Part shown: one piece after another, positions 45,301 to 50,524 of the stretch
Layout of the letters: each line of letters begins with the position of its first letter
Numbering within the stretch: position 1 is the first letter of the stretch
Assembly: GCA_947044405.1 (NCBI GenBank)
Contig: CAMRHE010000054.1
Coordinates: 3,797,501-3,861,500 of the forward strand
DNA length: 64,000 nt
Direction of reading: 5' to 3'
Source: Leptodactylus fallax
Lineage: Eukaryota; Chordata; Amphibia; Anura; Leptodactylidae
The notes under the pieces: model-generated
What the model saw: the letters and a program-made list of their open reading frames with translations, nothing else
Databases searched by the model: none
Told to the model about the DNA's origin: nothing
Made by a program: the position numbers and the translations under genes

Positions 45301-47688
45301 ACATCTCTCCTTGAGGAGAGCACCAGTTAAGGTGTGTAGAGTTTTGAGTTGCCTTTCGCCCTCTACTAAGCATCTACATATCACAAGGCATTATGGGAAA
45401 GGAGCTGGGAGCTCATGCGCCCTCTGTTGGATGTAACATCCTCAGTTTGCTTTTGAGTCACCGAGTCTTGAGACCGCAAAAGGGATTTTAGCCAAGACAG
45501 TTTCGGCCTGACATATTCAGTTTCATGGTGTGAGTTACAGTATAATAGGTACTGGTGTAGATATCCAACACTAGAGCCAGAGCCTCTTCATAAATCAACT
45601 GTGCCCTGCACTTGTCGCTGGCCAAATATTCTGACCAAAGTACTTTTATGTAAAACATGAGTTACATACACTTGCATTTGCCATAATTATGAGGTTTTTT
45701 TTTTAGTACATCATTACAGTGTCCTTTTTGCTGCATACTGAGCATCAGACAATACCCAGAAATAAAAGAATTACATTAACATTAATAAAAATTAACCCTG
45801 CTGTTCTGTTCAGTCAAAAATGACCGAATTTGAAATTTGATATTTTTTAAAATATTCATTATGTGGTTGTGAAACTTGTGGTTCATTGACTTTTCCTCAT
45901 TTGAGGGGTTCTTACTAATAGCAGTTTTTATTTATTTATTTTTTGTTTACTTTTTGCTCCACGTCTTTTTTTTACACTTGTACTGTTCGGTCAAAAATGA
46001 CAGCCTTTTATACTAATCTCCAGCCATTTTTTAAAAAAAAATAAAGGAGTTATAATCTCATTTTGGTCTATATAGTTCAGTTTTTGCGACAGCAAAAGTT
46101 CATACGGTGTAAACGCTCAGGTATACATAGGAAAAAACCCTGGATAAAGAGCTGAAAAAAATCAAGGTATGCAAGTGGTTTTGGATTTGACACATGGACT
46201 CAAAGGACGAAATGTTACATGTGGCAATTTTTTCACATCACACCAACTGGGGCAGATGTTGCTGAAAAGAAAAATGACCATGCTCGGTACTGTTAGAAAA
46301 AATAAGCCAGAACTGCCGCAAGGTATCCTCAGTAAGAGAGACGTTTATATTTCTACGTTTTATTTTACTGAGGATACAACAGTAGTTTTATATAGAAAAA
46401 ACTAGACTTTTTTATTTTTGTTTTTTTTTTGAAAAAAATATATTTACATACAGTTTGAAATCAGTTATAGTTTAGTTTTATAAAGGTTTTTTTTTTTTTT
46501 GTGCAATATGCATGAATAATACAATAAGGCGATGTAACATTTTTTGACAAAAAAAATAAAAATTAAGTTTTTGATTTAATTTTTCATTTGTTTATGAACA
46601 ACCATGTTCACATACAGTATAATAATGCAAAAGAAATTCAAATAAAACACTTAAATTAGTTAAAAATCCAGACTTTAATAGACCCGGTCAAAAATGACCG
46701 GAACATTATATGTGTATAGTAGAACCGAACAGAACAGCAGGGTTAAACAAGAATTTTTTTGTCCCCCGAATCGTGCCATCTAAAGATACAAATTCTCTTG
46801 CAAAAAGCAACCCCCATATGGCTATGTCTAGGGGAAAAATATTAAAGCTTTTAAAATTCCTAGATGGAGGGAAAAAATGACTGCATCTAAAGTGCAAAAT
46901 TTAATTACTGAATTTTACTCTTCTATGTAGGATTAACTGTATTTATCATTATTTTTTACAATTTTGTAGAAAATGAATAACATACCTCCAATTATGAAAC
47001 AACTTTTCATAAATGAATCGTACAGGTGAATATAAAGAACTTTTGAAATACATTTAAAAAAAAAAAAAAAAAAGTTTCCTTCTCAATTTATCAAGCTGAG
47101 CTACTTTTTACATATTAGTCTACAGAGATGGGATGGGTTGGAGGTGGCTGCAGGAAAAGTCATACAAATAATTGCAGCTTCTATATTCTATTCTTTTGAG
47201 TTAGGTAGCTTTTTTTAGCACGGCTATAGAAGAGTCTGTCGCTGCACAGAATAAATCAAATGCCAGCCTGCCCCTTCTCTATCTCATAGGGTTATATCTG
47301 TGAGGTGAATACAGAGAGAGAGTCTTATAGTAAACAAGTAGAATAAGAGGAGGAGGAAAAAAGTTTGATTCAAAATACCCTATTTTATGAAAAGTTACTT
47401 TAGAATTGGAGGTACACTTTCATGGAAATAATTGCTCTAGTAAATTTGAAATGCTGTTCACAAATTGTCCAAGCTCGTGATTAAAGATACAGGATCAATA
47501 TCAATTCAACTATTTTATTTTATTTATTTTTAATAATAACTTGGATGCCTTTTGCCTATCTATTGTGGAAAAGTAACAAAACTAGAATAAACTGTCTGTA
47601 ATCTTTAAACCTCATTCCTCTTGTAGAAATCGCACCAATGATGGCAAAATCCATGCGAGCTTTCAAGAACAGAGTAGGACCAAGATGA
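8666..47688 (+). CDS. ELOA: Elongin-A, spliced gene (10 of about 11 coding exons)
   Basis: Elongin A is the active subunit of the Elongin (SIII) complex. It stimulates RNA polymerase II elongation and, with Elongin B/C, CUL5 and RBX2, acts in a ubiquitin ligase for stalled polymerase in the nucleus. Ten exons with AG/GT borders join in consistent phase (cumulative lengths 57, 170, 948, 1051, 1219, 1317, 1498, 1622, 1750, 1812) to give 603 codons and TGA. Domains in order: TFIIS-N-like LW domain (exons 1-2 here), charged linker, BC box [11 protein letters not shown]-box-like [17 protein letters not shown], the [11 protein letters not shown] block, a basic stretch and the C-terminal APMMAK...FKNR motif. 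From memory the human protein is about 770 residues, so the linker looks shorter here. The exon with the start codon was not found. Introns are packed with transposable elements. Orthology rests on motif matching; a paralogue is possible but the intron-rich structure argues against the intronless ELOA2/3 type. Confidence 0.93.
8983..9219. mobile_element. Short foldback MITE
   Basis: AAGGCTGAAGCCCCACATTG with GGAAATGCAGCTTTT at the left is mirrored by AAAAAGCTGTGTTTCTGC and GTGGGGCCTCAGCCTAAG at the right, giving inverted arms of about 40 bp. Related half-copies (CAACATGGGGCCTTAGCCTA) occur at 26700 and 26850. No clear target duplication found. Confidence 0.75.
9476..9588 (+). CDS. ELOA: Elongin-A exon: second half of LW domain
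   Basis: Exon of 113 bp after TTTAAG and before GTAAGT; it leaves two bases of a split codon. It encodes [14 protein letters not shown] and [11 protein letters not shown], the most conserved part of the TFIIS-N/LW domain in Elongin A, TFIIS and related elongation factors. The four-helix LW bundle is a protein-interaction module, not the polymerase-activating part. Adjacent intron sequence loses similarity at once, so the borders are sharp. Confidence 0.93.
10931..11320. repeat. 31-bp minisatellite array
   Basis: About 12 nearly identical head-to-tail units of 31 bp (CCCCTGCACACAGTATCATT plus CCCCATAGTGG). Two leading units have ATG in place of ATT, and the last units drift to GCCCCGGCACAC. 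The array gives an artefactual open frame on the minus strand. Related units occur at 10485-10557, 11835-12075 and 61205-61390. Confidence 0.95.
11332..11664. mobile_element. Foldback element 1 with terminal hairpins
   Basis: Each end is a 44-nt hairpin: stems 11332-11351/11356-11375 with loop TTTC, and 11621-11640/11645-11664 with loop GAAA. Stem core is ATTATTATACT..GGGGTCT. Between them the sequence folds back again: GGAGAGGATAGAAACAT..TTACCTGTTCCTCGCT at the left mirrors ACAGGTAAG..TTATGTTCGCTCACCTCC at the right, and the centre holds CGTCGCGACG. No coding potential. Confidence 0.8.
11835..12075. repeat. Degenerate minisatellite units
   Basis: About 8 diverged units of the form CCTGCACACGGTATTATRTC plus CCATAGCGGC, continuing the 31-bp family on the other side of the nested TA element. 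The array was probably continuous before that insertion. Confidence 0.85.
12118..12515. mobile_element. Foldback element 2 with terminal hairpins
   Basis: Same design as the element at 11332: hairpins at 12118-12137/12142-12161 and 12474-12492/12497-12515 sharing the TTATTATACT..GGGGTCT stem. Internal arms of about 100 bp are strongly complementary: CCACGTTCCGCAGCCACTCT and CGGGCGCTTCTGCCTG at the left mirror CAGGCAGAAGTGCCCG and AGAGCGGCTGCAGAGCGTGG at the right. An A30 run (12189-12218) interrupts the left arm. Confidence 0.85.
12958..13735 (+). CDS. ELOA: Elongin-A large exon: charged K/E/S-rich linker
   Basis: The 778-bp exon follows TTTCTAG and ends before GTAGGC. Its first base completes the Leu codon split at 9588, so the ATG at 12965 is internal and not a start. 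The 259 codons are dominated by Lys, Glu, Ser and Asn with repeated short K-S-K and E-K runs, the low-complexity hydrophilic linker typical of Elongin A. Near the end (about 13534-13590) is the conserved block [18 protein letters not shown], which matches the family signature at the end of this exon and anchors the assignment. The exon looks about a third shorter than I remember for mammals. Confidence 0.92.
14020..14122 (+). CDS. ELOA: Elongin-A exon: proline-containing linker before BC box
   Basis: Exon of 103 bp after TTTCAG and before GTAAGT, entering in phase 0 and leaving one base. It encodes 34 residues including [16 protein letters not shown], corresponding to the VLPDLPLPAIQANYRPLP region of mammalian Elongin A just before the polymerase-activation/BC-box part. 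Conservation is modest; the call rests on position, phase and the PLP motif. Confidence 0.85.
14665..14832 (+). CDS. ELOA: Elongin-A exon: BC box
   Basis: Exon of 168 bp after ATACAG and before GTAAGT; it starts with two bases completing a Gly codon and ends with one base. It encodes [49 protein letters not shown] fits the Elongin-BC box rule (S/T-L-x-x-x-C), the contact by which Elongin A binds Elongin C. An in-frame ATG at 14691 is internal. The next intron is about 14.9 kb and full of repeats. Confidence 0.95.
14833..17180. other. ELOA intron, no gene recognised
   Basis: AT-rich intron sequence with scattered short repeat fragments (for example a half-copy of the CAC/GCAG MITE near 15485-15560). 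Nothing in 15.5-16.9 kb could be named; it may hold old retroelement debris. Confidence 0.5.
17181..17260 (+). repeat. Possible tRNA-derived SINE head
   Basis: GTGGCTCAGCTTGTAGAGTG resembles a pol III A box, and GGTTTCTAAACC about 45 bases later resembles a B box (GGTTCGAAACC). The spacing is tRNA-like. A related half with GGTTTTGAATGC lies at 17030-17060 in a GTGTGATCC..GGATCACAC palindrome. No full tRNA cloverleaf was verified. Confidence 0.35.
19685..19725 (-). ncRNA. Hammerhead-ribozyme-like motif, left arm of PLE-1
   Basis: On the minus strand CTGATGA (19721-19715) is followed by ACGTGATATAGATAACAC and then GAAAC (19692-19688) and GCGT. These are the two invariant core strands of a hammerhead with a possible short stem II GTG/CAC. 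Cleavage triplet and helices I/III were not established by folding. Confidence 0.45.
19880..20167 (+). pseudogene. Penelope GIY-YIG endonuclease, C-terminal part
   Basis: The frame starts exactly where the inverted left arm ends and runs 95 codons to TGA at 20165-20167. It begins [16 protein letters not shown], the YVGKT..LK-R..EH block that follows GIY-YIG, then [39 protein letters not shown] and [13 protein letters not shown]. The RGGDxD..L..EA-WI...PxGLN pattern is diagnostic of Penelope-like elements (Neptune-type in Xenopus). The GIY part and the reverse transcriptase are missing through 5' truncation. The GTG at 19880 is not a real start. Confidence 0.88.
21112..21155 (+). ncRNA. Hammerhead-ribozyme-like motif, right arm of PLE-1
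   Basis: CTGATGA at 21115-21121 and GAAAC at 21144-21148 followed by GCGT repeat the left-arm motif in the plus orientation. The left arm has ACGTG..CAC between the cores and this arm ACCTG..CAA, so stem II looks weakened here. PLE terminal repeats are known to carry minimal hammerheads. Confidence 0.45.
21921..22563. mobile_element. Solo LTR, 643 bp
   Basis: Starts TGTGATGAACC and ends ATATCCTTCACA (TGTGA..TCACA inverted tips). It is flanked by GGTAT (21916-21920) and GGTGT (22564-22568), a 5-bp duplication with one change. It interrupts a unit of the long 17-25 kb repeat: host text ..CAAGTGGTAT | ..TATCATTTTGAG.. resumes after it. No internal retroelement genes remain, so it is a recombined solo LTR. 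Confidence 0.75.
22740..24100. repeat. Units in alternating orientation (head-to-head array)
   Basis: Direct unit at about 22740-22920, inverted at 22920-23045, direct at 23085-23320, palindrome centred near 23455, inverted at 23600-23860, direct at 23870-24090. Marker strings are GGGTATAAACTGC..GGGCACA, GAAGGGAAGGAGCGCTAT and AGTGGAATCCCC, and their reverse complements (ATAGCGCTCCTTCCCTTC at 23772 and CATTTTGGAAACTA as TAGTTTCCAAAATG at 23660). Confidence 0.8.
25120..25440. repeat. Cluster of perfect hairpins at the right end of the long repeat
   Basis: GAGCCAGAGAT..ATCTCTGGCTC near 25129-25158, CTGCAAGACAC..GTGTCTTGCAG near 25168-25200, and CCCCTTGAATGCCGCGGTCA..TGACCGCGGCATCCAAGGGG near 25387-25431. 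The hairpins are in unique text between the unit array and the terminus. Confidence 0.8.
26080..26215 (+). repeat. Possible tRNA-derived SINE head
   Basis: TTAGGCTAAGTGGTAAAGCA is A-box-like and GGGTTTCAAATCCAAGCTC is close to a consensus B box (GGTTCAAATCC). The ~85-base spacing exceeds that of a tRNA, so a true tRNA gene is unlikely; a SINE head with an insertion is possible. Confidence 0.35.
26969..27960. repeat. ~1-kb interspersed repeat, LTR-like (copy 1)
   Basis: Matches 57834-58803 throughout in the same orientation: AGCATCCCAG.., TTGTTTGTCTTTTGTGCCT, TTGGTTCAGCCCTGGCCTAT, GAAGCTGCCGTT, GGTCCCCTCTCCAACTGGAA, TGTCCGGCCCAGGAGT. It starts near a TG and contains AATAAAAATCG (27646), as an LTR would. 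I found no convincing target duplication, so the class is uncertain. Open frames inside it are compositional. Confidence 0.7.
28863..28940. repeat. (TG)n(TA)n microsatellite
   Basis: Compound TG then TA repeat in the loop of PLE-2. Confidence 0.95.
28966..29000 (+). ncRNA. Degenerate hammerhead-like motif in PLE-2
   Basis: TTTGAAA-AAGGGC-TCGT-CCC-GAAAC-GCGT: a GGG/CCC stem II (28977-28979/28985-28987) before GAAAC (28988-28992). The first core strand (expected CTGATGA) is degenerate, so self-cleavage is doubtful. Confidence 0.3.
29742..29839 (+). CDS. ELOA: Elongin-A exon: F-box-like segment
   Basis: Exon of 98 bp after TTGCAG with donor GTGTGT. Codon completion gives Ser, then [19 protein letters not shown] and [13 protein letters not shown]. 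This is the F-box/cullin-box-like helix pair of Elongin A (family form EVGGVPYSVLEPVLERC). Ending at CCT and joining the next exon keeps the spacing N-x-x-x-M-E-D equal to the family, which decides the donor among three overlapping GT choices. Confidence 0.94.
29890..30550 (+). mobile_element. Tc1-like MITE-size relic with transposase fragment
   Basis: Right end reads GAGCAGGTGTCCCAATACTT, the common Tc1-type terminus; the left end is a diverged inverse. At about 30289-30420 the frame (with decay) reads [11 protein letters not shown] and [20 protein letters not shown], matching the [19 protein letters not shown] block of Tc1-type transposases with the catalytic E region changed. Only an internal part survives; it lies in the intron after exon 29742-29839. 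Confidence 0.7.
30924..31104 (+). CDS. ELOA: Elongin-A exon: LWKKHC block and coiled region
   Basis: Exon of 181 bp after CCAAG, with donor GTTTGC, entering in phase 0 and leaving one base. It encodes [30 protein letters not shown] and a charged helix ending SAHSGKPKG. These match the region after the F-box-like part in Elongin A, involved in cullin contact and polymerase stimulation. The reading frame stays open 71 bases past the donor, but similarity stops at KPKG and resumes correctly in the next exon. Confidence 0.94.
31614..31737 (+). CDS. ELOA: Elongin-A exon: basic KPP region
   Basis: Exon of 124 bp after TTGCAG and before GTAAGT. It completes Gly and encodes [29 protein letters not shown], then a less conserved tail ending DKYK. 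This matches the family block GRQ-K-A-V-KPPR-RRQ. The strongly basic patch is typical of the Elongin A C-terminal third. Confidence 0.92.
31740..34430. other. ELOA intron, no gene recognised
   Basis: AT-rich intron with a (TA)n/T-run at 32951-33032 and fragments of short frog repeats (for example near 31840-31990 and 34003-34060). No further exon or intact element could be supported. Confidence 0.5.
32951..33032. repeat. (TA)n and poly-T tract
   Basis: About 60 bases of alternating TA followed by about 16 T. Confidence 0.95.
34470..34770 (-). pseudogene. OTU-type cysteine protease domain relic
   Basis: On the minus strand [15 protein letters not shown] is encoded at about 34771-34727, with the OTU catalytic signature D-G-N-C at 34765-34754. 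Stops follow within about 20 codons and a frameshift; then another frame (about 34617-34486) gives [25 protein letters not shown], matching the later M-x-x-DG-W-A-T-D-EI-A block of OTU domains. The expected catalytic His part is not visible. It lies immediately downstream, same orientation, of the gypsy-type integrase relic, which suggests it belonged to that retroelement. Confidence 0.7.
34764..35504 (-). pseudogene. Ty3/gypsy-type integrase C-terminal relic
   Basis: On the minus strand from 35504: [51 protein letters not shown], then a stop; further on [17 protein letters not shown], a stop, and [14 protein letters not shown]. This is the end of the integrase core and the GPY/F module of gypsy-like retroelements. 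Upstream RT and protease parts are not recognisable at higher coordinates. Stops and frameshifts make it dead. Confidence 0.8.
36410..37150 (-). pseudogene. hAT transposase (ZBED-like) relic
   Basis: Minus strand, in order from 37140: [20 protein letters not shown], then near 36890 [14 protein letters not shown] (the hAT C-x-AH-x-LNLVV block), [32 protein letters not shown] (followed in active proteins by RWNST), then [20 protein letters not shown] and [16 protein letters not shown]. These are consecutive blocks of hAT/ZBED-type transposases before the dimerisation region. Frames shift repeatedly, so it is non-functional. Confidence 0.72.
38492..38619 (+). CDS. ELOA: Elongin-A exon: Ser/Gln/Asn-rich tail
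   Basis: Exon of 128 bp after TTTTGTAG with donor GTAGGT; one base enters and one leaves. It encodes 42 residues rich in Ser, Gln and Asn, starting [12 protein letters not shown] and ending KKVIK. Sequence is weakly conserved, as in other Elongin A proteins. The exon is accepted because phases on both sides match and because VIK plus the split Lys codon leads directly into the conserved terminal exon (family form VKKIAPMMAK). Confidence 0.82.
39282..39358. repeat. (GTAT)n(TA)n microsatellite
   Basis: GTAT/GTGT repeat running into about 45 bases of alternating TA. Confidence 0.95.
40119..41104. mobile_element. Non-coding repeat with inverted-type ends
   Basis: Left end AAATGGGTTTTCCAGGC, then CAATAAGTGCACTCAAATAA; right end TTTATCCCAGACAACCCCTT. 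The left part recurs at 63905-64000 with GAGTTTTCCGAGC and AATAAGTGCACCCAAATA, so this is a dispersed family. No coding sequence. Confidence 0.55.
42053..42349 (-). pseudogene. Tc1-like transposase (family B), C-terminal catalytic part
   Basis: Open for 98 codons on the minus strand: [58 protein letters not shown] block. The second catalytic Asp (QQDND) and the Glu (QIEHLW) of the DDE/D triad are visible. The first Asp should be near 43590 beyond the LTR (minus strand, LISHIFRLIR-type text encoding the WSDETK area). Cut by the LTR at 42362. Confidence 0.88.
42362..43477. mobile_element. Solo LTR, 1116 bp, inside Tc1
   Basis: Starts TGTAAGATGGGG and ends CCCCGGTAAACGGCTTACA (TGTAAG/CTTACA tips). 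The 4-bp duplication ATGC (42358-42361, 43478-43481) flanks it, and the Tc1 text GCATGATGC | TGCTACCACC resumes exactly. A 4-5 bp duplication fits a gypsy/ERV-type integrase. No internal genes. Confidence 0.85.
43482..44048 (-). pseudogene. Tc1-like transposase (family B), N-terminal part
   Basis: On the minus strand from about 44048 the ATG area ([22 protein letters not shown]), then [20 protein letters not shown] and [20 protein letters not shown] give the paired helix-turn-helix and GRPR-like linker. Frameshifts occur before the catalytic core. The LTR insertion separates it from the C-terminal part. Confidence 0.8.
44530..44998. mobile_element. Foldback MITE, ~470 bp
   Basis: Left GTGTCTGTCAGCAGGAAAAT, CCTTGTAGGGCTGCTTCTAC is mirrored by right GTAGAAACAGACCTATAAGG and ATTTTCCTTCTGATACAC; the complement extends over about 200 bp (for example CAGTTATCTAGA against TCTAGATAACTG). 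It lies one gap downstream of the family B Tc1. Confidence 0.8.
45796..46742. mobile_element. piggyBac-like element, internally deleted
   Basis: Ends CCCTGCTGTTCTGTTC and GAACAGAACAGCAGGG are inverted and flanked by TTAA (45792-45795, 46743-46746), the exact piggyBac target. Subterminal repeats GTCAAAAATGACCG (45822) recur near both ends and once inside. The 947-bp copy keeps only a piece of the transposase. Confidence 0.93.
46169..46405 (+). pseudogene. piggyBac transposase fragment
   Basis: The 78-codon frame contains [40 protein letters not shown] and [15 protein letters not shown], ending in TAG. It matches the PGBD4/piggyBac block with the conserved D-N-FF-S..L motif (the catalytic Asp position reads G-N here) and G-T-R-NK-E-P. 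The N-terminal two thirds and the Cys-rich C-terminus are gone. Confidence 0.88.
47627..47688 (+). CDS. ELOA: Elongin-A terminal coding exon
   Basis: After CTTGTAG, two bases complete Lys, then [19 protein letters not shown] and TGA at 47686-47688. This is the conserved C-terminus of Elongin A (family form IAPMMAK-AFKNRFSRR). The intron before it is about 9 kb and holds Tc1, solo LTR and piggyBac insertions. The 3' untranslated region follows at once. Confidence 0.95.
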
Positions 47689-47845
47689 ACTTTAATGCTT
47701 TAATTCCATTAGCTTAAGTTTAAGTGTTTTTTTTTTATTTTTTATTTTTTTTATGGATGGCTCTTCAAATATTATACTTCGTGTATGTATTGTACATGTT
47801 GGTGTATATTTCATTCTAATAAAGTAAAATGTAAAGTTATTGCAT
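47689..47845 (+). terminator. ELOA: ELOA 3' UTR and poly(A) signal
   Basis: AATAAA at 47818-47823 lies 130 bases after the stop codon and is followed by an AT/TTG-rich tract, a reasonable cleavage context. The sequence between is T-rich and contains no repeat that I recognise. The exact cleavage site cannot be fixed without transcripts. Confidence 0.7.
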
Positions 47846-48255
47846 ATTTTTGAATTTAAGATTTGATACACTAAATTTTGTGTTGAATATAAATATGGTT
47901 TTGAGTTAACACTCACATCTGTTCTGTAATCCTTTTTTTTTTTTTTTTTTTTTTGGGGATCGGTAAAAAACAAAAAAGGGCTCTAGTAAAAACAGATGGG
48001 CAAATGCTGATTACCTTCTGTTTGTAGCTATCTCCCATCAGCTTCAATGTACAAAAACAAATCCATTGATTTCCAAACTGGATCATATTATACAGTACAG
48101 ACCAAAAGTTTGGACACACCTTCTCATTCCAAGAGTTTTCTGTATTTTCATGACTATAAAAATTGTAGATTCACACTGAAGGCATCAAAACTATGAATTA
48201 ACACATGTGGAATTATATACTTAACAAAAAAGTGTGAAACAACGGAAAATATGTC

Positions 48256-49215
48256 TTATATTCTAGGTTCTTCAAAGTAGCCACCTTTTGCTTTGATTAC
48301 TGCTTTGCACACTCTTGGCATTCTCTTGATGAGCTTCAAGAGGTAGTCACCTGAAATGGTCTTCCAACAGTCTTGAAGGAGTTCCCAGAGATGCTTAGCA
48401 CTTGTTGGCCCTTTTGCCTTCACTCTGCGGTCCAGCTCACCCCAAACCATCTCGATTGGGTTCAGGTCTGGTGACTGTGGAGGACATGTCATCCTGTGTA
48501 GCACCTTATCACTCTCCTTCTTGGTCAAATAGCCCTTACACAGTCTGGAGGTGTGTTTGAGGTCATTGTCCTGTTGAAAAATAAATGATGGTCCAACTAA
48601 ACGCAAACCGGATGGAATAGCATGCCGCTGCAAGATGCTGTGGTAACCATGCTGGTTCAGTATTCCTTCAATTTTGAATAAATCCCCAACAGTGTCACCA
48701 GCAAAGCACCCCCACACCATCACACCACCTCCTCCATGCTTCACGGTGGGAACCAGGCATGTAGAGTCCCAACGTTCACCTTTTCTGCGTCGCACAAAGA
48801 CACGGTGGTTGGAACCAAAGATCTCAAATTTGGACTCATCAGACCAAAGCACAGATTTCCACAGGTCTAATGTCCATTCGTTGTGTTCTTTAGCCCAAAC
48901 AAGTCTCTTCTGCTTGTTGCCTGTCCTTAGCAGTGGTTTCCTAGCAGCTATTTTACCATGAAGGCCTGCTGCACACAGTCTCCTCTTAACAGTTGTTGTA
49001 GAGATGTGTCTGCTGCTAGAACTCTGTGTGGCATTGACCTGGTCTCTAATCTGAGCTGCTGTTAATCTGCGATTTCTGAGGCTGGTGACTCGGATGAACT
49101 TATCCTCCACAGCAGAGGTGACTCTTGGTCTTCCTTTCCTGGGGCGGTCCTCATGTGAGCCAGTTTCTTTGTAGCGCTTGATGGTTTTGGCCACTGCACT
49201 TGGGGACACTTTCAA
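48256..49215 (-). pseudogene. Tc1-like transposase (family C), nearly open
   Basis: A 319-codon uninterrupted frame. N-terminal HTH (KVSPSAVAKTIKRYKETGSH), GRPRV linker, second HTH (RRLTAAQIRDQVN), then the DD34E catalytic core: [41 protein letters not shown]. All three acidic residues are present. Upstream, still in frame, a TAA at 49246-49248 replaces the expected GAA codon, and the original start region (minus strand near 49308) has lost one base (ATGGCAAG). The full protein would be about 345 residues, so this copy is disabled only at its N-terminus. The closest to an active transposase in the window. Confidence 0.93.
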
Positions 49216-49430
49216 AGTTTTCCCACTTTTTCGGACTGACTGACCTTAATTTCTTAAAGTAATGATGGCTACTTGTTTTTCTTTACTTAGCTGCTTTTTT
49301 TTCTTGCCATAATACAAATTCTAACACTCCATTCAGTAGGACTATCAGCTGTGTCCACCTGACTTCTGAACAACACAACTGATGGTCCCAACCCCATTTA
49401 TAAGGCAAGAAATCCCACTTATTAAACCTG

Positions 49431-49947
49431 CAAATAACAAAAGTAGAGACACCGAGCAGTTATAGTATAGTATTTTCTATAGACACAATAGACCAATAGA
49501 AAGAATTGGCTCCTCACCTTACGTGGTAGTATAACCAAAAGGGATATGAGGGACCATAGAAAGGGAGACACTGATAATCGCAGCTGTCACATTGTGACAC
49601 CATAAAGGTGTGAAATAGAGCATATGTCGAGGACCAGGAATCCAGGGACTGCGCGGGATCAGTATATAGTTGAAAAATTCTTTTTATTGCAGGCAATGAA
49701 AAAACACTACGCGTTTCGGGGTCATCGAAACCCCTTTTTCAAGTGTATACTTGTTTGAAGAGCCACCTGGGGTGTAAGAGGTATCCGATACCTCTTACAC
49801 CCCAGGCGGCTCTTCAAACAAGTATACACTTGAAAAAGGGGTTTCGATGACCCCGAAACGCGTAGTGTTTTTTCATTGCCTGCAATAAAAAGAATTTTAA
49901 CTATACTGATCCCGCGCAGTCCCTGGATTCCTGGTCCTCGACATATG
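49431..49947 (+). mobile_element. Penelope-like inverted-arm insertion (PLE-3)
   Basis: Bracketed by a perfect 15-bp duplication CACTTATTAAACCTG (49416-49430, 49948-49962). The right 330 bp is a near-perfect palindrome: arms about 49621-49785 and 49787-49947 with one spacer base. Both arms carry ACGCGTTTCGGGG / CCCCGAAACGCGT. The left 190 bp is unique. No coding sequence. It sits in the 5' flank of the Tc1 transposase and does not cut it. Confidence 0.82.
49825..49872 (+). ncRNA. Hammerhead-like motif in PLE-3
   Basis: CTTGAAAA, then stem II GGGG (49838-49841)/CCCC (49851-49854) with loop TTTCGATGA, then GAAAC (49855-49859) and GCGT. The second core strand is intact; the first is degenerate against CTGATGA. 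The inverse copy lies at about 49700-49747. Confidence 0.35.
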
Positions 49948-50357
49948 CACTTATTAAACCTGACAGGGAACACCTGTGAAGTGAAAACCATTTCAGGTGA
50001 CTACCTCTTGAAGCTCATCAAGAGAATGCCAAGAGTGTGCAAAGCAGTAATCAAAGCAAAAGGTGGCTACTTTGAAGAACCTAGAATATAAGACATATTT
50101 TTAGTTGTTTCACACTTTTTTTTGTTAAGTATATAATTCCACATGTTAATTCACAGTTTTGATGCCTTCAGTGTGAATCTACAATTTTTATAGTCATGAA
50201 AATACAGAAAACTCTTGGAATGAGAAGGTGTCCAAACTTTTGGTCTGTACTGTGTGTTTTTTTTTTTTTTTTTTTTTTTTTTCCCCTGTTTAAAAAAACA
50301 AAAAACCCATATAATACTTGGCTTAATTTCCATTAAAAAATGTGTTAAATGCACTTA

Positions 50358-50488
50358 CAGTAGGGGAAAAAAAAGTATTTAGTCAGCCACCAATTGTGCA
50401 AGTTCTCCCACTTAAAAAGATGAGGCCTGTAATTGACCTCGACTATGAGAGACAAAGTGAGAAAACATATCTAGAAAATCACATTGTC

Positions 50489-50524
<36 letters not shown>

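Larger units (their letters stand above)
48093..50252. mobile_element. Tc1-like transposon (family C) with long inverted repeats, invaded by PLE-3
   Basis: Ends CAGTACAGACCAAAAGTTTG and CAAACTTTTGGTCTGTACTG are inverted; TA at the left (48091-48092), TG at the right (mutated). The inverted repeat is about 280 bp and includes the last 34 codons of the transposase: 48256-48360 is mirrored at 49985-50091. I recall this long-TIR Tc1 family from many fish, frog and lamprey genomes. Without PLE-3 and one duplication copy it is about 1628 bp. Confidence 0.92.
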
